The notes below the pieces were generated by a model. It worked only from the letters and a program-made list of their open reading frames with translations. It did no database searches and was not told the DNA's origin. From assembly GCF_900291015.1 (NCBI RefSeq), contig NZ_OLKL01000045.1:35550-99549 (forward strand): DNA of 64,000 bases. Direction: 5' to 3'. The first letter of the stretch is position 1. Each line of letters opens with the position of its first letter. The stretch comes from Pseudomonas persica. Its GTDB lineage: Bacteria; Pseudomonadota; Gammaproteobacteria; Pseudomonadales; Pseudomonadaceae. The translations under genes were made by a program, and so were the position numbers. Positions 60,522 to 64,000 of the stretch are shown here, one piece after another.

Positions 60522-62210
60522 TCAAGCGATATCCCGCAGCTCCCGCCGCAGGATCTTGCCCACCGGCGTCATCGGCAACGACTCGCGCAGCACGATGTGC
60601 TTGGGCACCTTGTAGCCGGTGAAGTTGGCCTTGCAGTAGGCCTTCAGCTCATCCACGCTCAGCCCGCCCTCGCGCGGCACCACGAACAGCTTCACCGCCT
60701 CGCCGGAGCGCTCGTCCGGCACGCCGATGGCCGCGCAGTTGGCGACCTTGGGGTGGCCCATCACCACGTCCTCGATCTCGTTGGGGTACACGTTGAAACC
60801 CGAGACGATGATCATGTCCTTCTTGCGGTCGACAATACGGGTGAAGCCGTCCGGGTCGATCACCGCGATGTCGCCGGTCTTGAACCAGCCTTCGGCATCC
60901 AGGGCCTGGGCCGTGGCCTCGGGCTGCTGCCAGTAGCCTTTCATCACCTGCGGGCCCTTGATGCACAGCTCGCCCCGCTCGCCCAGCGGCAACTCATTGC
61001 CATCATCGTCGATCACCTTGAAGGCGGTGCCCGCCACCGGGATGCCCACCGTGCCCAGACGCGCCAGCTGGCCATAGGGATTGGTGCTGGCCACCGGCGA
61101 GGTTTCGGTCAGGCCGTAGCCTTCGACGATGCGGCAACCGGTAAGCGCCTCCCAGCGCTCGGCCGTGGCCTTGACCAGCGCGGTGCCGCCGGAGTTGGTG
61201 ACCTTCAGCGCCGAGAAGTCGAGCTGGCGGAAGCCCGGGTGGTCCATCAGCGCGACGAACAGCGTGTTCAGGCCCAGCAAGGCGGAGAAACGCCATTTGC
61301 CCAGCTCCTTGATGAAGCCGGGGATATCCCGCGGGTTGGTGATCAGCACGTTGTGGTTGCCGGTGACCATCATGCACATGCAGTTCGCGGTAAAGGCATA
61401 GATGTGGTACAGCGGCAGCGGCGCGATCATCACCTCCTGGCCGTCCTTGATCAGCTTCTGCCCGTCCGGCCCGTGCTGCGAGAAGCAGGCCAGCACCTGC
61501 AGCATGTTGGCCACCAGGTTGCCGTGGGTGAGCATGGCACCCTTGGCCAGGCCAGTGGTGCCGCCGGTGTATTGCAGCACGGCGATGTCGCCCAGGCTGA
61601 GCGGCACCGGCTTGTGCGACAGCTCGCGGCCCTGGCGCAGCACCTGCTTGAACGACACCGCCTGGGGCAACTGGTAGGCCGGCACCATCTTCTTCAGCTT
61701 GTCGACCACGGTGTTGACCAGCCAGCCCTTGGCGGTGGGCAGCAGGTCGCCCATCCTGGCCTCGATCAGGTACTCGATGCCGGTATCGGGCAACACCTCC
61801 TGCACGCGCTTGCCGAACATGTTCAGGTACACCAGCGCACGCGCGCCGCTGTCCTTGAACTGGTGGCGCATCTCGCGCTCGGTGTACAGCGGGTTGGTGT
61901 TGACCACGATCAGGCCTGCGCGCAGGGCACCGAACACGGCGATGGGGTATTGCAGCACGTTGGGCATCTGCACCGCGATGCGGTCACCCGGCTTGAGGTC
62001 GGTATGCTGCTGCAACCAGGCGGCGAAGGCCGCCGAATGGCGTTCCAGCTCCGCGTAGGTCAGGGTCACGCCCAGGTTGCTGAAGGCCGGGCGGTCGGCG
62101 AAGCGCTTGCAGGAGCGCTCGAACACCTCGACGACCGAGGTGTAGGCATTGATGTCGATGGTCGAAGGCACGCCCGCCGGGCGCTTGTCATTCCAGAAGT
62201 CGGCTTGCAT
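60522..62210 (-). CDS. fadD2: Fatty acid-CoA ligase FadD2
   Basis: The 562-residue acyl-CoA synthetase is a clear paralogue of the downstream fadD, with YTGGTTGLAKGAML, EGYGLTETSPVAS and DGFTRIVDRKKDMIIVSGFNVYPNE in the same places. In P. putida and P. aeruginosa the second copy prefers shorter chains or is active when fadD is lost. ATG 62210 follows AGAGGAA. It is divergent from the hydrolase gene and about 310 bases upstream of fadD after a REP pair, so the two are probably controlled separately. Confidence 0.93.
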   Translation of the reverse strand: MQADFWNDKRPAGVPSTIDINAYTSVVEVFERSCKRFADRPAFSNLGVTLTYAELERHSAAFAAWLQQHTDLKPGDRIAVQMPNVLQYPIAVFGALRAGLIVVNTNPLYTEREMRHQFKDSGARALVYLNMFGKRVQEVLPDTGIEYLIEARMGDLLPTAKGWLVNTVVDKLKKMVPAYQLPQAVSFKQVLRQGRELSHKPVPLSLGDIAVLQYTGGTTGLAKGAMLTHGNLVANMLQVLACFSQHGPDGQKLIKDGQEVMIAPLPLYHIYAFTANCMCMMVTGNHNVLITNPRDIPGFIKELGKWRFSALLGLNTLFVALMDHPGFRQLDFSALKVTNSGGTALVKATAERWEALTGCRIVEGYGLTETSPVASTNPYGQLARLGTVGIPVAGTAFKVIDDDGNELPLGERGELCIKGPQVMKGYWQQPEATAQALDAEGWFKTGDIAVIDPDGFTRIVDRKKDMIIVSGFNVYPNEIEDVVMGHPKVANCAAIGVPDERSGEAVKLFVVPREGGLSVDELKAYCKANFTGYKVPKHIVLRESLPMTPVGKILRRELRDIA

Positions 62211-62429
62211 TTATTATTGTTCCTCTGCCTGGACCTGCTGTGAGGCCTGTAGTCCTTTCACCTGCCCGCCCGAAAGCGAAAAGGCGTTGATCCGACGTTA
62301 GCAGGTAAGCCCAAGGTGGCATATACGCCAAGTGCCGCCATTAACATTGTGAATCTTATTTGTGCCCTTCCTGCAATCCGGCCGGTTGTGCATACACTGT
62401 TCGGATACCTGTGCGCACAAGGACCCGCC

Positions 62430-63374
62430 ATGCCTCACGATGCCTTCTGGCTGCCCGCCAGCGAGCACTGCAGCCTGTACGTGCACCAATGGCTGCCGGC
62501 CACGCCGGTGAAGGCCGTGGTGCTGCTGGCCCACGGCATGGCCGAGCATGCCGGGCGCTACCAGCGCCTGGGCCATGCCCTGAGCGAGGCCGGCTTTGCC
62601 CTGTTCGCCGCCGACCAGCGCGGCCATGGACGCACCGCCGAACTGGGCAGTCTCGGCCTGTTCGCCCGCCATCATGGCTGGAATGCCGTGGTCAACGACC
62701 TCGGGTTGCTGGCCCAGCACATCGGCCAGCAGTACCCGTGCACACCGCTGTTCCTGTTCGGCCACAGCATGGGCAGCTACATCGCCCAGGCTTACCTGCT
62801 GCACCACAGTGGCAGCCTGCATGGGGCGATCCTCAGCGGCTCCAACTACCAGCCGGCGGCGCTGTACCGCGTGGCGCGGCTGATTGCCCGGCTGGAGGCC
62901 TGGCGCCAGGGGCCGCTAGGCAAGAGCACGCTGATCGAATGGCTGTCGTTCGGCTCGTTCAACAAGGCTTTCAAGCCCAATCGCACGGCGTTCGACTGGC
63001 TCAGCCGCGACCCGGCGCAGGTCGACCTGTACGTCAACGACCCGCTGTGCGGCTTTCGCTGCAGCAACCAGTTGTGGCTCGACCTGCTGCAAGGCTTGGC
63101 GCAGATCAGTCAGCCGAGTAACCTCGCGCAGATCGATCCGAACCTGCCCATGCTGGTGATCGGAGGTGAATGTGATCCGGTCAGTGCCGGCAAGCGTCTC
63201 ACCCGCCTGGCCGACGCTCTGCGCGCGACCGGCAATCGACATGTACAGCTGCGCGTCTACCCTGAGGCGCGGCATGAAGTTCTCAACGAAACCAACCGTG
63301 ACGAGGTCACCGCCGATATTCTCGGCTGGCTTGAACAGGCGCTTGCCCTTGGCCGCCCTGTGCGCAGTGAATGA
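62430..63374 (+). CDS. Alpha/beta hydrolase, monoacylglycerol lipase-like
   Basis: The 314-residue protein has the pattern LLAHGMAEHAGRYQRLGHAL (oxyanion), ADQRGHGRTAE, the nucleophile motif GHSMGS with Ser near 112, the acid in GGECDPVS and the His of EARHEVLNE. This is the pattern of the lysophospholipase / monoacylglycerol lipase group (Hydrolase_4). ATG 62430 has AAGGA 7 bases upstream. It lies between fadD2 and phaJ4, so a role in releasing fatty acids is plausible. Confidence 0.88.
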   Translation: MPHDAFWLPASEHCSLYVHQWLPATPVKAVVLLAHGMAEHAGRYQRLGHALSEAGFALFAADQRGHGRTAELGSLGLFARHHGWNAVVNDLGLLAQHIGQQYPCTPLFLFGHSMGSYIAQAYLLHHSGSLHGAILSGSNYQPAALYRVARLIARLEAWRQGPLGKSTLIEWLSFGSFNKAFKPNRTAFDWLSRDPAQVDLYVNDPLCGFRCSNQLWLDLLQGLAQISQPSNLAQIDPNLPMLVIGGECDPVSAGKRLTRLADALRATGNRHVQLRVYPEARHEVLNETNRDEVTADILGWLEQALALGRPVRSE

Positions 63375-63408
63375 TAGCCGCCCTCGCTTACCGCTTAAGG
63401 AAGCCCCG

Positions 63409-63879
63409 ATGTCCCAGGTCACCAACACGCCTTACGAAGCCCTCGAAGTCGGCCAGACGGCCGAGTACAAGAAGTCCGTTGAAGAACGCGACATCCAGTT
63501 GTTCGCCGCGATGTCCGGTGACCACAACCCGGTGCACCTGGACGCCGAGTTCGCTGCCAAGAGCATGTTCCGCGAGCGCATTGCCCATGGCATGTTCAGC
63601 GGCGCACTGATCAGTGCTGCAGTGGCCTGCACCCTGCCTGGCCCTGGCACCATCTACCTGGGCCAGCAGATGAGCTTCCAGAAGCCGGTGAAAATTGGCG
63701 ATACCCTGACCGTGCGCCTGGAAATCCTGGAGAAGCTGCCCAAGTTCAAGGTGCGCATCGCCACCAATGTGTACAACCAGAATGATGAGCTGGTGGTCCA
63801 GGGCGAGGCCGAGATCCTGGCGCCGCGCAAGCAGCAGACCGTCGAGCTGGTGTCGCCGCCGAATTTCGTGGCTAGCTGA
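63409..63879 (+). CDS. phaJ4: (R)-specific enoyl-CoA hydratase PhaJ4
   Basis: The 156-residue MaoC-like hot-dog enzyme converts trans-2-enoyl-CoA to (R)-3-hydroxyacyl-CoA and so links beta-oxidation to PHA synthesis. The catalytic motif SGDHNPVHLD has Asp38 and His43. Length and the C-terminal EILAPRKQQTVELV agree with PhaJ4 of P. aeruginosa and P. putida. ATG 63409 follows AAGGAAG. It sits 34 bases after the hydrolase gene and probably shares its transcript. Confidence 0.92.
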   Translation: MSQVTNTPYEALEVGQTAEYKKSVEERDIQLFAAMSGDHNPVHLDAEFAAKSMFRERIAHGMFSGALISAAVACTLPGPGTIYLGQQMSFQKPVKIGDTLTVRLEILEKLPKFKVRIATNVYNQNDELVVQGEAEILAPRKQQTVELVSPPNFVAS

Positions 63880-63900
63880 AAAGTGATTTAGGCAGTACTG

Positions 63901-64000
63901 GCCCTATCGCCGGCAAGCCAGCTCTCATAGAACTGCACATAACTCGTTGAATTAGCAGGGCCCCTGTGGGAGCGGCTTTAGCCGCGAACACCGGCGCAGC
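63901..64000. repeat. Heterotypic REP pair, mosaic of two other loci
   Basis: The left half is a ccggcaagcc-type REP (63908-63928) and the right half a cggctttagccg type (63965-63989). Bases 63929-63975 equal 10794-10840 inverted, and 63962-64000 equal 19176-19214 inverted. The cluster runs to the end of the window. Confidence 0.92.

Noticed and set aside
1..64000. Prophage, genomic island or insertion sequence
   Set aside because: No integrase, transposase, phage structural gene, tRNA edge or long shift in codon use was found; the only mobile-type sequences are REP elements.

Overview
The window is GC-rich (roughly 62-65 percent in coding regions by eye) chromosomal DNA from a Pseudomonas of the P. 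putida group. The evidence is the RluB, ScpB/ScpA, YciO, Rnm, YciB, YciI run, the GbuR/GbuA/symporter cluster, the tandem FadD pair next to PhaJ4, and about 20 copies of the roughly 35-bp P. putida REP element (core cgcgggtaaacccgctccca) between genes. From memory the gene order resembles the P. putida KT2440 segment that runs from rluB/aroP to fadD/fadD2/phaJ. No prophage, insertion sequence, integrase, CRISPR array, rRNA or tRNA gene was seen, so this looks like core chromosome.

Layout. 1-10.8 kb: end of a LysR regulator, an aromatic amino acid permease (aroP) with a long upstream region carrying TyrR/PhhR-like boxes, rluB, the leftward operon rnm-yciO-scpA-scpB, the divergent yciB-yciI pair, and a Cpx-type envelope stress system (cpxR, a Spy/CpxP-like protein, cpxA) with a CpxR-like box. 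10.9-19.1 kb: nitroreductase, TrkH potassium uptake, OruR-type AraC regulator, Mpo1-like protein, LpxH-like phosphoesterase, a DMT transporter, a SelW-like protein and the patatin autotransporter plpD. 19.1-27.5 kb: a REP-rich giant inverted repeat, a MarR regulator, recQ, a UPF0149 protein, a YbaN-like protein, the orphan outer-membrane exporter lapE, a DTW-domain tRNA modification enzyme and an Aer-type aerotaxis receptor.

27.6-36.2 kb: the guanidinobutyrate module (gbuR, gbuA, sodium symporter), then a 42-codon gene preceded by a perfect ANR/FNR box and followed by a strong terminator, a LysR/MFS divergent pair, a DMT transporter, and the least conserved patch, which holds a DUF2513-like protein, a BrnA antitoxin remnant, a structured leader and a small exported protein. 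36.2-49.8 kb: SrmB-like RNA helicase, YbdG-type MscS channel, an NCS1 permease whose start site lies in a leader hairpin, a CAAT-type DMT transporter, azoR with a second ribosome-site hairpin, a lysR-hydrolase-ppiA-ABC exporter operon, a FemAB/GNAT-like protein and a porin. 49.9-64 kb: a FabH-like ketosynthase, hrpA, a polyamine pair (glutamate-polyamine ligase and FAD oxidase), two acyl-CoA synthetases, a lipase-like hydrolase and phaJ4.

Functional themes are envelope homeostasis (cpx, plpD, trkH, ybdG), fatty acid uptake, degradation and re-routing (fadD, fadD2, FabH-like, phaJ4), and use of polyamines and guanidino compounds (gbuA, pauA/pauB-like). I found no clearly new multi-gene system. 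The most interesting unexplained signals are the ANR-box micro-gene at 31.3-31.6 kb, hairpins that overlap ribosome-binding sites in front of the NCS1 permease and azoR, the structured leader at 35.5-35.8 kb, and mosaic REP cassettes whose spacers recur in inverted orientation more than 50 kb apart.
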